NCBI GenBank assembly: GCA_029532625.1
Contig: JARFXM010000009.1
Span: 434,001 to 498,000, forward strand
DNA: 64,000 nt
Source: Lomentospora prolificans
Lineage: Eukaryota; Ascomycota; Sordariomycetes; Microascales; Microascaceae
Direction of reading: 5' to 3'
The notes beneath the pieces were generated by a model that saw nothing but the letters and a program-made list of their open reading frames with translations, searched no databases and was not told the origin of the DNA. Made by a program: the position numbers and the translations under genes. Positions 13,228 through 24,300 of the stretch are shown here, piece by piece (position 1 is the stretch's first letter; each line of letters opens with the position of its first letter).

Positions 13228-15489
13228 TCCCCTTCCAAAACAACCGACCTTCGCAGTATCACACTTGATCTATATCCGCTTTAAGCTTTAGTTTGATGTC
13301 AGGATGGGGCTATGCCAATCAAGCCAAGGCCCTTAGCCGAAGATGCTTACTTCACGGTATGTGCATCATCGCCAGGGTCGTTCATTTTTCCGTTTCACCA
13401 CTGTGGTGGAAGCTCGAATATCTCACTCGGGTATGGGGGACGACGTACAGAGGACGCCATTGTACTTCCGGATAACTGTGGAGCGTCTGGGGGTATTGTT
13501 CCTGCGAATCATCGACATCCGAGCTGAGAGGGTACGTGTATAAAGACGCTGGTTTTAGTGTAGAAACCCTTGAGGTTTAGGACAATTTTGCGGTTGGCGT
13601 AAAGTGACCATGTCCAAGTAAGTACAACCGCCAGATCTATGGATGAGTTGTGACAGTGCGCTGTGGTCCTGGGACGGCATGTACCCAGAGGAAAGGTCAA
13701 AGCAGGGTGGTGCACGGGCCAATTCACTGCACAGTTTCTGCACGTCATTGCACTTTTTAAGGAAGTCCAGACATCCATTCATATTCTATGAATGGCACCA
13801 ATCAGTGATTGAGTGGCTGACTCTGCGGCGACCGACCCTTCTATTTCCCGTACCCGACACAGTGGACAATCACATCCTGGTGTGCCAAATCTTAATGGCT
13901 GGCCTGCCGCGCATCACACTGTACCGCTAAGTCTACAGTGCAGCCAGGAAGTGATGGGGAAGTTGCCAGCAGATTGGTATCGAGGTATCCAGCATGTACC
14001 GCGCGATGTGGGAACTTTGAAGAAGTTTCGTCCATCGACGGTGTTGAACCTTGACGCAGTTGATCTCATCCACAATCTTGTTCCGGTTGGGCTCGGTCGG
14101 GGGAATAGGAGGCGGGTATCGACGAACTGGCGCCTGGCCTGGAGCTGCCTTGTCTCTCTCTCCCTTTCCACTAGAACACCACCACCCTGTTCTATGTCTT
14201 GTGATGACAGTGGGCTAGTGAATCATTGCTGCAAAGAGGCATCTAAACGCGCCCAGCCTGCTTTGCAAACGGCATATTTCTCTTATCATGGCGATGGCCG
14301 CCGAGTTTGGAGTAGGATGACTGACACGTCAGGTCCTTCGCAGATGACGGATAGCAAAGTTGCGCTTTCGGAAACGGCGGTCTCCCTTTCTTTCTTTGGG
14401 AGAAATTCACGTTTCGCCCGCTGCCCTCCGTTTCCTCTTTGCCTCTCTATCGTCTTTACGGTCCGAGAATAAGGCTTCGAGTGGAGTGCTTTACACTATG
14501 CGTCGGATGAGGGCCCCCTGAGCTGACGGCGAGCTTTCGACTTCCCGAGTTCCTTGCGCCCCTTGCCTCGACGACCAAGTAGCTCTGAACCCTATTTCCT
14601 GGAAACCGTGGCGCGTTTGGCCATGGTGGGGCATTGGAGAATCGGATGGAGCAGAAATTTTTGTTTTATTTCCCTTTCCCCATGTTTCCTTCCACCTAGT
14701 GCGGAGCCTCTGCCTACGACGGACGACGAATCGTTATGTCGACTGAGGCATCGTCACACGGGCCAAGTCGAGGGAACGACGAGTGGGTTTGGAGGAAGGA
14801 AGAGGGGTTGATGGCTAAGGTTCAAACTTACTATCGACTTGAGGGATATCGGCTTGAGGCCGAGAAACCCCTGGAGCTTGTCTTACGCCCTGATATACAG
14901 GGAAATCCCAAGTCAGGCATTTCCCTGCCTGGAGCGCTCGCACTATACTTTCCTCAATGAGGGAAGTCGAAACTAAGGTTTCCGGAACATCATCAGTAGT
15001 GGCGGTAATACCATACAGAACGTAGAAAGATAGAATGGCTGGTTTAGTGTCTCACCTCTCACACCATAATCTTGTTATGTCACAGGCGGGCAAAAGTATG
15101 GGGAGAGGGCGCGAGACATTGGGATGACTCACGTTACCCCAGCCATGATCATTTTAAGGTTATCAAAATTGTGGCTATCTGAGGTCTCGACGGGTTTCTC
15201 AACTGTGATGATGGAGCAATGTGTAAGCCAGCTGGAAGTACACCCACCACCACGAAAGATTTCGCGAGAGAGTCAAGTGTTTTCCCATGCAAGGCCAGGG
15301 CGCCGTGCTACACCGGAAAACTCTCAAAACCTCCGCTTGGCCAGCCTTCTCTTGCTCTCTGTGGCGTCGAAACACACCTTGGCTGTGTCACGGCGTAGCG
15401 TCTCCTTATGGTCATGATTGGCGCGCGGGATGCGGTTGAGGCTTGCGTGGTCTACACCACTAAGGTGTCTTTGCTTCTTCTATCCCGGA

Positions 15490-15494
15490 TTTTT

Positions 15495-15525
<31 letters not shown>
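15490..15525 (+). repeat. T15-G21 homopolymer junction
   Basis: Fifteen T (15490-15504) pass directly into twenty-one G (15505-15525), then CCC. A homopurine G tract of this length can form a G-quadruplex or triplex. It also resembles an assembly or sequencing artefact, since two unrelated homopolymers abut exactly. Confidence 0.7.
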
Positions 15526-17433
15526 CCCTTCTGTGCTTTCCAACCATAGGGTTTAGAGACATGCCGTTGTGAGAAGATGTAGCGTTAGTGGAGTTTCTAT
15601 TCGTCTCCGGCTTCTATCGACGTCGTAGTTCGTGCCCTCTGGTGATTCTTCTCTCGAAACACTGGCCTGCTGAGCTGAAAGGAGTCGCAGCAGCCTACGG
15701 AACGCTTATTCCGACATCCATCCTGTGACCATCCTGTGATTAAGGCGATCTGACTAGACTGGGTATTAGTGCAGAGTGGCATCGCCTTCCGGCCTAGGTT
15801 CCCCGTTGTTGTAGTAGTAGATCATCTGTCTGCAATACGAGCCGCGACGTGAGTCCAGCTCCAGCTACATACACCCATACAAGTCTCGATCCACCAGCCA
15901 TACTCATGATCGAGAAACGTCACGGCGCGCCCTGTTCCTTGGATGGAAACTCCACTTACACGGCCGCTTCCCTCCTGACCCAGCGCAGACGGGGCATCCG
16001 TAGTTGTTGAAGCAGAGGCTTAAAAAAAGGAAAATAAAACAGGGATGCGATGTTGTGTGCGTTGCAGAGTTGGGTGTCATTTACTTGATACGACGTCCCT
16101 TTTCCCATTCTCTCCGAGTCGGACATTATTCTAGCTGCTCCCTTGAGTGGGTTTTCTCGATTCCCCATGAAACCCTGAATCATGAGGAAATGCATGATAT
16201 CACCGTCCCGAAGCAGGAGGAGGGAAGGAAAGGAATCGCGAAAATGGGGAGCAAAGCCGGGTTTCCTCTCGCGATTCGACACATGACGCACCTACCTAAG
16301 CTCCCTCGACAAAGGCCAAGCATATTGCTTCCAAAGCAGAATATCCGCGCGAACGAGGTCCACACCCTCACACAAGCCGATATTTCGCCGCATGTTTCTG
16401 CTATTGGATGCCTTGGTGACCCTCCTTAGCCTTCCCCTTTCCCAATGCTTCCCACCATGCCGCGCATGTCCGGGGCTCGTCGAGTAACGTGAGCCAATCG
16501 TTAGACATTTGGATTAAATAAAGGTGGTGAAGAGATGTACAGTAAAATAAAATAAAATAAAATGTAATAGAAAAGCCGGGATAAGACGGATCATGCAGGT
16601 GAAAACAGAGGCAAGGAAGGAAAAAAAGAGGGTAGCAACTGCGAATCCAAGGAAACGAGAAAATGCGGGAGGGCAAAGAAAACCATGGTGGAGGGTGGGC
16701 CACTAATCGGCACGTCTCCTTGGTCCAGCTGATCCCTCCTCCTGCCTGGTTCCTTGCTGCGGCTTTCCCTTGCCTACCCCCCATCTAGAAAAAGGAGGGT
16801 AGAGGAAATGCATGCACGTAAAAGAAAGGGAAGCGAGCGAGAAAGAAGGAAAGAAACCTTACCCTGCTGCGACAGAGGGTATCCCGAGCTGTTACTTTCT
16901 TGCCGGGTTGGACCGTTTCTCCGCGCCTGCCGTAACTTTCCTTTTTCCCCGTCTTGGGACAGGGAAGTTGGAGGGATCGACATCCAACGGGACGCGCGGT
17001 GGAGGCGCTGCTCTCCTACACATGACGCGTTCCTACGCGGCGCCTTTTCTTTTGCTTTCCAGGCGAAGCGTGCGAATATGCGATCTCTGGGAATAACAGG
17101 GTCGTCTTTTCCAGGGCGCACACGAGGATATTGAGAGAGTAGGTATTGTCGTCATAGGCTCGTAAGCCGCCAAACAAGATAGCACTCAACGTCTCGAAGT
17201 GATGCAGCTTGGCTCTCGCCGAGTGAAACCTGCAGCACGTGGAAGATGGGTATCTCTCTGTATTGTCTACTCTACCTGTCCTAGATGCTTGACTGATGTT
17301 ACTTCGAACACACTCATATCGTACAGTTTGTATCATGCACTCTTGGGGGGGTTTCGCTCGGGGTCTCTTTACCGATGAACGGCCGTAGAGGATGCCTTGG
17401 ATCGTAAAAGTGAAAAATGAGGAGATAGGGTCT

Positions 17434-18806
17434 TCACGGGTCCTTTTGCTTGCATGAATCGCCGAGGAGGCCTTGGAGCCAGGACGCAACTTCGTCAACG
17501 TGTGTGGCTCTGAGACCACCGGCCGCGAGCAGATCATTCCAGTTCGGCAATTCAAAGAACGAAGTGTTGAGCAGGTGATCTTTTGCTACGTCTGCTCGTA
17601 AAGTAGGTCTTTCGTCGATCTTGATTGCTTGAATCATGCCCTGGCGAACATCGAGGTGCAGGCCAGCCTAGACAGTGTTAGTGGAAGCTAGTTGTAGATG
17701 GAGAAGACGGACTTGCATCGAACGGAAGCTCTGGGCGCTCCCGAGGGTCATCTTCTGTGGGCGCTGTAGAAAGAACGAAGCGTGGAGTTTGCCCGTATAC
17801 CCAATCTCGAGTCTGATCGGTCTCGTTAGCGAAAAAAAAACTCGAGGAATGTTCGTGAATATGTGTCCCGTCTTACCTTGAGCTCTGAGAGGCCGCTGCT
17901 AACATTTGGTATCTCCAGCGCCTCGTCCCCGACAACGATGTCGACATCAAACTTGCCGTACATCTTTCCGAACTCCTCCTTGACAGCCTGCTCAAAGTCT
18001 GCGTTCCCAACGCCCACATTCCTCACCTTGGATCGCACACTCTCGACACCCCTTGCCTTGATAAATGGTTCGGCGGGAGAGCGCAAGTAATACGAGATGT
18101 TGCCTAGGTTTGGGGAGGATAGTAGGCACGTTCCATGGTGCAGAGACCTCAGTCTCGTTAGCTTATACGCTGACCCAGACACCTTGAACGTCGAAGGGCT
18201 CTGCTGCTCGATAGGACAACCCTCTTTAAGCGTCTCCAGACTTCCGTTCACGTCAACAACAATGTCGTGCCGACAGTTGACTTTGGCGCCGGATACGCCA
18301 AGGTGACGAAGAGCCCTCACAACCATTTCGGCGTGCTTGTCACGGTCAAAGGTCGCCGGTGGGCAGATGACACTGTAGTTGACGTTGCCGCCATCATGGA
18401 ACACGGTACCTCCTCCGGAGCGCCGGCGTACCAGCTCTATGCGCAGAGCGTCCGCATCTCCTGACTCGCTCTTCGCTCGTAGTTGTTCTATGAGCGGGAG
18501 GTTTACTTCAAGCCAGGGGTTCTGGTTGCGGCCAATGACGATGCAGGGGCGGTTGGTGTAAAGGAAGCAAATGGTGGAGTCTGGAGGGCTTTTCTGGAGA
18601 AGATGGTGTTCGATGGAGAGGTTCAAATAGGGGTCGTTAGTGCGTGAAAGATAGAACTGGACCTTGTTTGATGGATGTGAAGCGGCATCGGTGAACTGGC
18701 GACGCGAGGTCAGTGATATCAAGTGAGACGGAGCGCGGCTCTGGAGTTGCGTAACCCGTGAAGCCCTCCGCGAGAGGATCGGAGGGAAATGAAGAGCGTT
18801 CCTCAT
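17434..18806 (-). CDS. AIM22: Lipoate-protein ligase / lipoyltransferase, mitochondrial
   Basis: This enzyme attaches lipoic acid (or transfers it) to the lipoyl domains of mitochondrial 2-oxoacid dehydrogenases; it is the LplA/LIPT1/Aim22 family. Exons on the minus strand: 18806-17877, 17812-17717 and 17667-17434, giving 419 residues. The start is the ATG at 18806; the codon before it is GTG. The first 40 residues are rich in R, S and hydrophobics without acids, a likely mitochondrial presequence. Family motifs are clear: the RRRSGGGTVFHDGG lipoate-binding loop at about 127-140, a CRHDIVV strand, KVSGSAYK with the catalytic-type lysine and LHHGT. Exon 2 supplies the RDWVYGQTP segment typical of the family. 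Intron 1 is GT-AG (17813-17876, 64 bp). Intron 2 (17668-17716, 49 bp) needs a GC donor, GCAAGT, with ACTAAC near its 3' end. The gene diverges from chorismate synthase. Confidence 0.9.
17668..17716 (-). other. GC-AG intron in the lipoate ligase
   Basis: Read on the minus strand, exon 2 ends ...TTC GAT and the intron begins GCAAGTCC and ends CACTAACACTGTCTAG. Only the GC donor keeps the frame: the next exon starts GCT GGC CTG CAC and continues the conserved C-terminal domain, whereas the nearby GT (two bases downstream) shifts frame. GCAAGT is the canonical form of the minor GC-AG class spliced by the major spliceosome, and the ACTAAC box is a good branch site. Confidence 0.75.
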
Positions 18807-18985
18807 CACTGGGAGGATTGTCGAGATTATGCTAAGTTCATAAAATCATGATTTCGTAGATGGGGTGAAATATATCGAAAAACACGATCGGCGATGACCT
18901 TGAGCTGGGATGAGGGTTGAAAGCTCGTTGTTGAGAGAGGTCGAGCCACAGTTGATGGTTTTGCGGTTAGTGTGGCTTTAGTGGC

Positions 18986-19053
18986 GCGCTCCAATCACTA
19001 GCCAGCCAGCCATGGCCCACCAGAGGCTGGCTTGACACCAACCATTGGAGCGC
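18986..19053. repeat. Nested inverted repeat with paired CCAAT boxes
   Basis: The outer arms GCGCTCCAAT (18986-18995) and ATTGGAGCGC (19044-19053) are a perfect 10-bp inverted repeat. Inside them AGCCAGCC (19000-19007) pairs with GGCTGGCT (19025-19032). Each outer arm contains a CCAAT box, one per strand, so the structure places one CCAAT element facing each divergent gene. It may be a bidirectional promoter element for a CCAAT-binding (HAP-type) complex, or the relic of a small inverted-repeat element. Confidence 0.5.
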
Positions 19054-19362
19054 TCGCCAGGCCTTGGCTGCCCCTGACTGTTCTCATCTTCACCAGTCCA
19101 TGTGCCCTATAACAGGCTTGCAGGGTCTGATGTTGGCGCGCAGGGATGGAGATTGATGGCGGGGTATTGTACTTCCGGCAGCCCTGTGCTGGAAAATCTT
19201 AGGAGTTGACCCCTCCAATTGCGCGACACTACAATGTACAACCAGCAGCTCGGTGAGGGAGACAGAAATGGCGGGACGGAGCCCAAGACCCGAAGTCGGC
19301 CATTGAAATTTTCTGGGGAAGGAACTCAATCGCAATCGTCTGACACTTCTCGTCTCTCCTAG

Positions 19363-19369
19363 TGACTCA
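19363..19369 (+). promoter_or_regulatory. TGACTCA, GCN4/CPC1-type site
   Basis: A perfect palindromic TGACTCA lies 136 bp upstream of the chorismate synthase ATG. This is the consensus of Gcn4 and its filamentous-fungal orthologue CPC1/CpcA, which activate amino-acid biosynthesis genes under amino-acid starvation. Site and distance fit cross-pathway control of aromatic amino-acid synthesis. A 7-mer can occur by chance; the gene context is what raises confidence. Confidence 0.55.
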
Positions 19370-19504
19370 CCAGCCCAGCTTTGAATTGATCAAGCTGACC
19401 CAGGGCATATTATCTTTTGCTTCTTATCGTTCTCTCGTCTCAATACATTTTTTTTTCTTCTTGTCTTCATCCCGGTAGTCGTCGATTTCCTCTCCGTCGC
19501 GACA

Positions 19505-20839
19505 ATGTCTACCTTTGGCACCGTCTTCCGAGTCACCACGTAAGTGCCCCGCCATGCTTCACGATACCCAACCTCAACTCGCGATACCCTGCGATCCAAC
19601 CCCAATTCCCCCCCCTCAAATCAATTGCGCGCCACTTGAGACCCGGAATCCTAACATGTCTACTCCCATGCCCCCAGCTTCGGTGAATCCCACGGCAAAG
19701 CCGTTGGGTGCATCATCGACAACCCCCCTCCCGGCATGTCCCTCACCGAAGAGGATATCCAGCCCCAGCTCAACCGCCGCCGCCCGGGCCAAAGCGCCAT
19801 CACCACGCCGCGCGACGAAAAGGACCGCGTGACCATCCAATCCGGCACCGAGTTCGGCAAGACCCTCGGCACCCCCATCAGCCTCGTCGTCATGAACGAG
19901 GACCAGCGTCCCAAGGACTACGGCAACAAGACCATGGACATTTACCCCCGCCCCTCCCACGCTGACTTCACCTACCTCGAAAAGTACGGCATCAAGGCCT
20001 CCAGCGGAGGCGGCAGGAGTAGCGCCCGCGAGACCATTGCCCGCGTCGCCGCCGGCGCCGTCGCCGAAAAGTTCCTCAAGGAGAGCTACGGCGTCGACAT
20101 CGTCGCCTTTGTCAGCTCCGTCGGAAACGTCGAGCTCTACCCTGAGACCGCGGAGCACCCCTCCCGCAGCGCGAACCCCGGCTTCCTCAACCTCCTAGAG
20201 ACCATCACCCGCGACCAAGTCGACACCTTCCTCCCCGTGCGCTGCCCCGACAAGGAGGCTACCGAGAAGATGACGGAGCTCATCACCACCCTCAAGGACG
20301 GGAACAACAGCACCGGCGGCACTGTTACCTGCGTCATCCGCAACGTCCCCTCGGGCCTCGGCGAGCCCGCTTTCGACAAGCTCGAGGCCCTCATCGGCCA
20401 CGCCATGATGAGCATCCCCGCCGTCAAGGCCTTCGAGATCGGCTCCGGCTTCAGCGGCACCAGGATGCTCGGCTCCGAACACAACGACCCCTTTGTCGCC
20501 GCTCCCGCCTCCTCGTCCGCCGCCGCTATAGGCTGCGCCATTCCTAGGCCTAAGCTCGCCACCAAAACCAACCACTCCGGCGGCATCCAAGGCGGCATCT
20601 CCAACGGCCAACACATCTACTTCAGGGTCGGCTTCAAGCCCCCGGCCACCATCGGCCTCGACCAGACCACCTCTAACTACGACGGCTCTTCCGAGGGCGT
20701 CCTCGCCGCCAAGGGTAGGCACGATCCCTGCGTCGTCCCCAGGGCGGTACCTATTGTCGAGGGCATGGCCGCGCTGGCGGTAATGGATGCCTTGGCGATT
20801 CAGCAGTCGAGGCACGCGCTGAGCGCTTTCAGGAGGTAG
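19505..20839 (+). CDS. ARO2: Chorismate synthase
   Basis: This enzyme converts 5-enolpyruvylshikimate-3-phosphate to chorismate, the last step of the shikimate pathway and the branch point to Phe, Tyr and Trp. It needs reduced FMN; fungal forms are bifunctional with a flavin reductase activity. Exons 19505-19539 and 19678-20839 give 398 residues. The first exon holds MSTFGTVFRVTT and the join creates FGESHGKAVGC, the first family signature. Later conserved blocks are RRRPGQSAITTPRDEKD, the ASSGGGRSSARET loop and GGIQGGISNG near the C terminus. The intron (19540-19677) starts GTAAGT and ends CCCCCAG. Codon use is strongly biased to C in third position, which leaves spurious long antisense frames. 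It converges on the HDEL protein gene at 21381. Length is slightly short of some fungal orthologues. Confidence 0.95.
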
Positions 20840-21380
20840 AGCGGGGCTTTGAGCTGGGAGCGGGAACTGTGTTGATCCGGAGTGGACATCAATAACGATC
20901 AAAAGTATGAAGAATAGAGTTATGAAGAATCTATTATTACAAAAAGGCGCCACGACATCCTGTGTCTTACCATATTGGATCTTGGCCAGCTCATCGTATC
21001 CTTCGCGTGAAAGTGACACATGAGAACTGATAAGTTCCAACTTGCACAATCCACGTTTCCATCATTAATCTATTCTCATTACCAGCGAAACGCTCAATGT
21101 AATATATATATATATATCAATCTTCCAATAAGCTCATAAACCACATTAACAACAAAGCAAATAAAACCCCAAAGAACAAACAAAAACGTGAAAACAAGAA
21201 AAAGAAAGAAGAACTCATTTGGTATATCGCGTTTCACTGTCCGCCAGAAACCATAAAAACAACCGGCGGAGAAAGTGATCAAAGAGACATCAGCACATTT
21301 CCTTCGTTACCATGTACCGTCATTTTCTCGACCATCTACCATACAATCCCGTCGTTCCATTGTAGATTACGTGAGTTTCC
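20840..21380. other. Convergent 3' intergenic region
   Basis: This interval lies between the 3' ends of chorismate synthase and the HDEL protein. It is AT-rich, holds an (AT)8 microsatellite at 21102-21117 and A-rich stretches at 21170-21215, consistent with 3' untranslated regions and polyadenylation signals of both genes. No gene is visible. Confidence 0.7.
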
Positions 21381-24300
21381 TTAGAGCTCATCATGCTGGG
21401 TCGAGTCAACCTCAACGGCATCATCCTTCGCGGGCACCTTCTCCACGATTTCCGGTTCGGCGTCGAAGACGACCTCGTTCACCGCAGGTGCCTTAGCCTC
21501 GGACGACATATCGTCGCAAGGGTTAGGAGCCACGGGCTCCTCCACAGGTACCTGTACGGGTACTTGCACTGTCTCGTGGACCATCTCCGTGGTTGTCGTT
21601 GTGGCCGTGACCTTTACCGTTTCAACCTCGGTGACGGTCTCTACGACGCGGCGGACCTCCTTATTCACCACCTCAGTCTCCGTGACGAGCTCGGTGACAA
21701 CCTCGGTGGCAAGGACAGTCTCAGTCAGAATCTCCAACTCCTCTTCAATATCTGGCCTGGGAGCCTCGATCTTTGCGGGGATGGCCTTCTCGATTGTTGG
21801 AATCTCCTTCACCTCTTCGACAACTGGGTTATGCACAATTGGCTCCGCGGGTTGCACCGAGGGTACTTCTCGAATGCCGGCCATGGGAAAGTGATTGTGA
21901 ACGGAGTACCTGTCTGCCGAACCGCTGCTACCACGTAGGGCGAGCATCAAGGCGATCACGCCTAGGAGCCCAATGACCAAATTCTTGCGGTCTTGCAAGA
22001 CGACTTTGGCAGCCTCCAGGAGCAGCTCGGGGAGCGAAGCCGATTGATACGCCTTGCGGCGCGTCTCGCGGCGTTCCTCGCGGCGTTCGAACGCTTCCTG
22101 GGATGGTGACGGCGGCGACGGGCCGGGCATGTAAGAATCCTCGTGATGGTGCCCGCTAGGAGATGGAATATCTTCGTGGTGATGAGGAGGGGTGTGGCCG
22201 TAAATCTCACGCAGACGCTCCTCGTCTCTCCGGCGACGCTCGGTATCGATGTGATGAGAGTCCATATGGGACTCGCGCATGGCCGGGGAGCTGTAGACGC
22301 GCGACTGGGAGTGGGTAAGGGCGGGCGAGTGAGTCCTGTCCTCAATGCGCATATCGGAGGTGCGGGGTGAGCTCATAATGTGGGACTGACGGTGGTTGAG
22401 CTCGGTCGAATGGGCCCTATCCTCGATCCGTAAATTGGAGGGCGGCGGCGGCGAGCTCAGCATCCTTGAATTGCGAGGACTGGCCATAGATTGCCTTCCG
22501 CCGACCATGTCCATATCTTGAGAAGGTGACTCGGTCATGAAGCGCTGTTGCCTGTTGACGACAGAGGTGTGGTGTTCTTGCATGCGCATATCAGGATTGG
22601 GTGACTGGTTCAGGGTGCGAGACTGAGGTCTGCTCATGAGCGACCGGCTCTGTTGTTCCAAACGCATATCAGCGACTGGAGGCGAGCTGAGGATATGGGC
22701 CTGGCCCTGGTCCGCCATTACACTGCTGTCAAAATGGCCATCGTGTTCCATGTCTTCCTCTGCCTCCTCCATCTCTTCCGCTATGCGCGCCTCTTCCTCG
22801 CGCCGCTCCTGCTCGGTCGCTAGTTCGTTCAGCTCTCCCTGAAGCGATGCGTCGACGATGGGCTCAATCTCAATGTCGACTCGCTCCATCTCCTTCCAGC
22901 AAGCCCCCCAAGCACCGGCCTTCATGAGACCGTTGCTGGCGTACACCTTGACTCGGAAGACCTTGCCGGGACCGAGCGACTCATACTTGATCTCGTGCTT
23001 ACACGTGTTGCACCAGTGAGACTTATCTTCCTCGTCAATCCGCGAAAGTCTCCCGTCCTTCTCCCAGTCCTCATCATCACTTTCCGTGTCGCTCTCAATG
23101 GTCATGATGTTAGAAGGACCAAGGTAGTGGCCACATTCGAGGATGCGAGCTTTTCGCTTGAGAGGTAATTCAAGCGCCTCCAGCACACGCTCTTCGAGAA
23201 GTTCATAGTCATCTTGAGGATGAGGTAGGAGTACTCCTCGTTCAAGAACTGTATCTCCCATCCTGTCCTGGAGCTGGCGCCAAGAATCGCGCAGCGATTT
23301 GGCGGGCTGGCTCAACTCCTCAACCTCGGCAACTTCAAGTACGTCAGCCCATGGCCATCTCAAGGGCAGAAGGGTAACATGTAGCAGCACCAGAGGTGCT
23401 TCCTTTCGTTCTTTGAGCCTGGATGGAGTGGACCGGCCTTTTGGCGAGTATTGGGCCGAGACGGTTGGGCTTCCCAGTCGTGAGATGGTAGGATAGTGGC
23501 GTTTACTAGAGCGAGGAGATCCGTATACGGAGGTAGGAGGAGAGGACATTTGCATAGCGCGAACAGAGGAGGGTGTTCGGAATGGCGGGCGAGGAGTGTT
23601 GCGGGCAGTCGGGATGAAGTCATCCTTGTCATATTGAGAGATGTTGGAGATACGAGGCGAGTGCGTGGCTTGAGAGATGGTCTCGTCGAGGGAGTATTTC
23701 CGATCCGGATCGCTAGATATGGATCCCATGGAGCTTCGAGGACTTCGGTCACTAAAAACGTCGTCATCAGCCTCATTGTGGGAGCTGCTATCGTTTCCGG
23801 GATCATCCGTCGCGGGAGCCGTCGCTGAGCCAGCATCGGACACCCGGAGGCTTGCCTCAGAGCGTTCCGCATAGCTTAGCTCGGTGTGGCCGCCTAGTCC
23901 GCTGACTTCGTCTTCGTCTTCGTGCGCATCAGTTGTATGGCTGAGAATGGAGAATTCAGCATCCCCATCGATCGAATGAGCGTCCGAGGAGCTTCCCCTT
24001 TTCTCAATACGAGCAACGACGGCCCGAGCTGCCGCTTGAATAAGCGCATCTGTTCGGCCAGAGGTCCGCCTATATCCGTTTGAGGAGAGTGCGGATATTC
24101 TTCTGGATTGTGCGTCCTGAGAATCTTCGTCGTCGCCCTCTTGGGCATCATCTTCCTCCGCGTCGCGGTCATCGTGATGTACTTCAGATTCATTATGAAT
24201 CTCGCCGTCTTCTGGGCGTGCTTCACGGTCGTCATCATGCTCCATGGACAAGTCCTCTGTGTCCTGGTCTAGAGCATGGTTTTGACTATCGTCTAAAATA

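Larger units (their letters stand above)
4201..17433. other. Long gene-free stretch
   Basis: More than 13 kb without a supportable gene. Open frames reach at most 233 codons (9238-9939, beginning at GTG) and typically overlap antisense frames of similar length; none shows a family motif, a signal peptide with sensible context or splice-linked continuation. The stretch holds pyrimidine tracts that look like fungal leader or promoter DNA (near 6395-6430 and 14660-14700), long homopolymers (listed separately), a GAT-rich run near 9173-9200 and a short (TAAAA)4 run at 16543-16562. It could be regulatory DNA, long untranslated sequence or non-coding RNA template; the sequence alone does not decide. 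Confidence 0.55.
18807..19504. other. Divergent promoter, lipoate ligase / chorismate synthase
   Basis: This 698-bp interval separates two divergent start codons. It carries a nested inverted repeat with CCAAT boxes near its middle and a TGACTCA site close to chorismate synthase, both listed separately, plus a CT-rich leader (about 19410-19500) just before the chorismate synthase ATG. No coding exon is visible. Confidence 0.7.

Noticed and set aside
13813..14472. 219-codon frame on +
   Set aside because: No motif, composition of random translation (rich in S, R, P, C), no splice-linked neighbours.
20195..21049. 284-codon minus-strand frame opposite chorismate synthase
   Set aside because: Shadow of strongly biased sense codons; G/A/D/E/L-rich without motifs.
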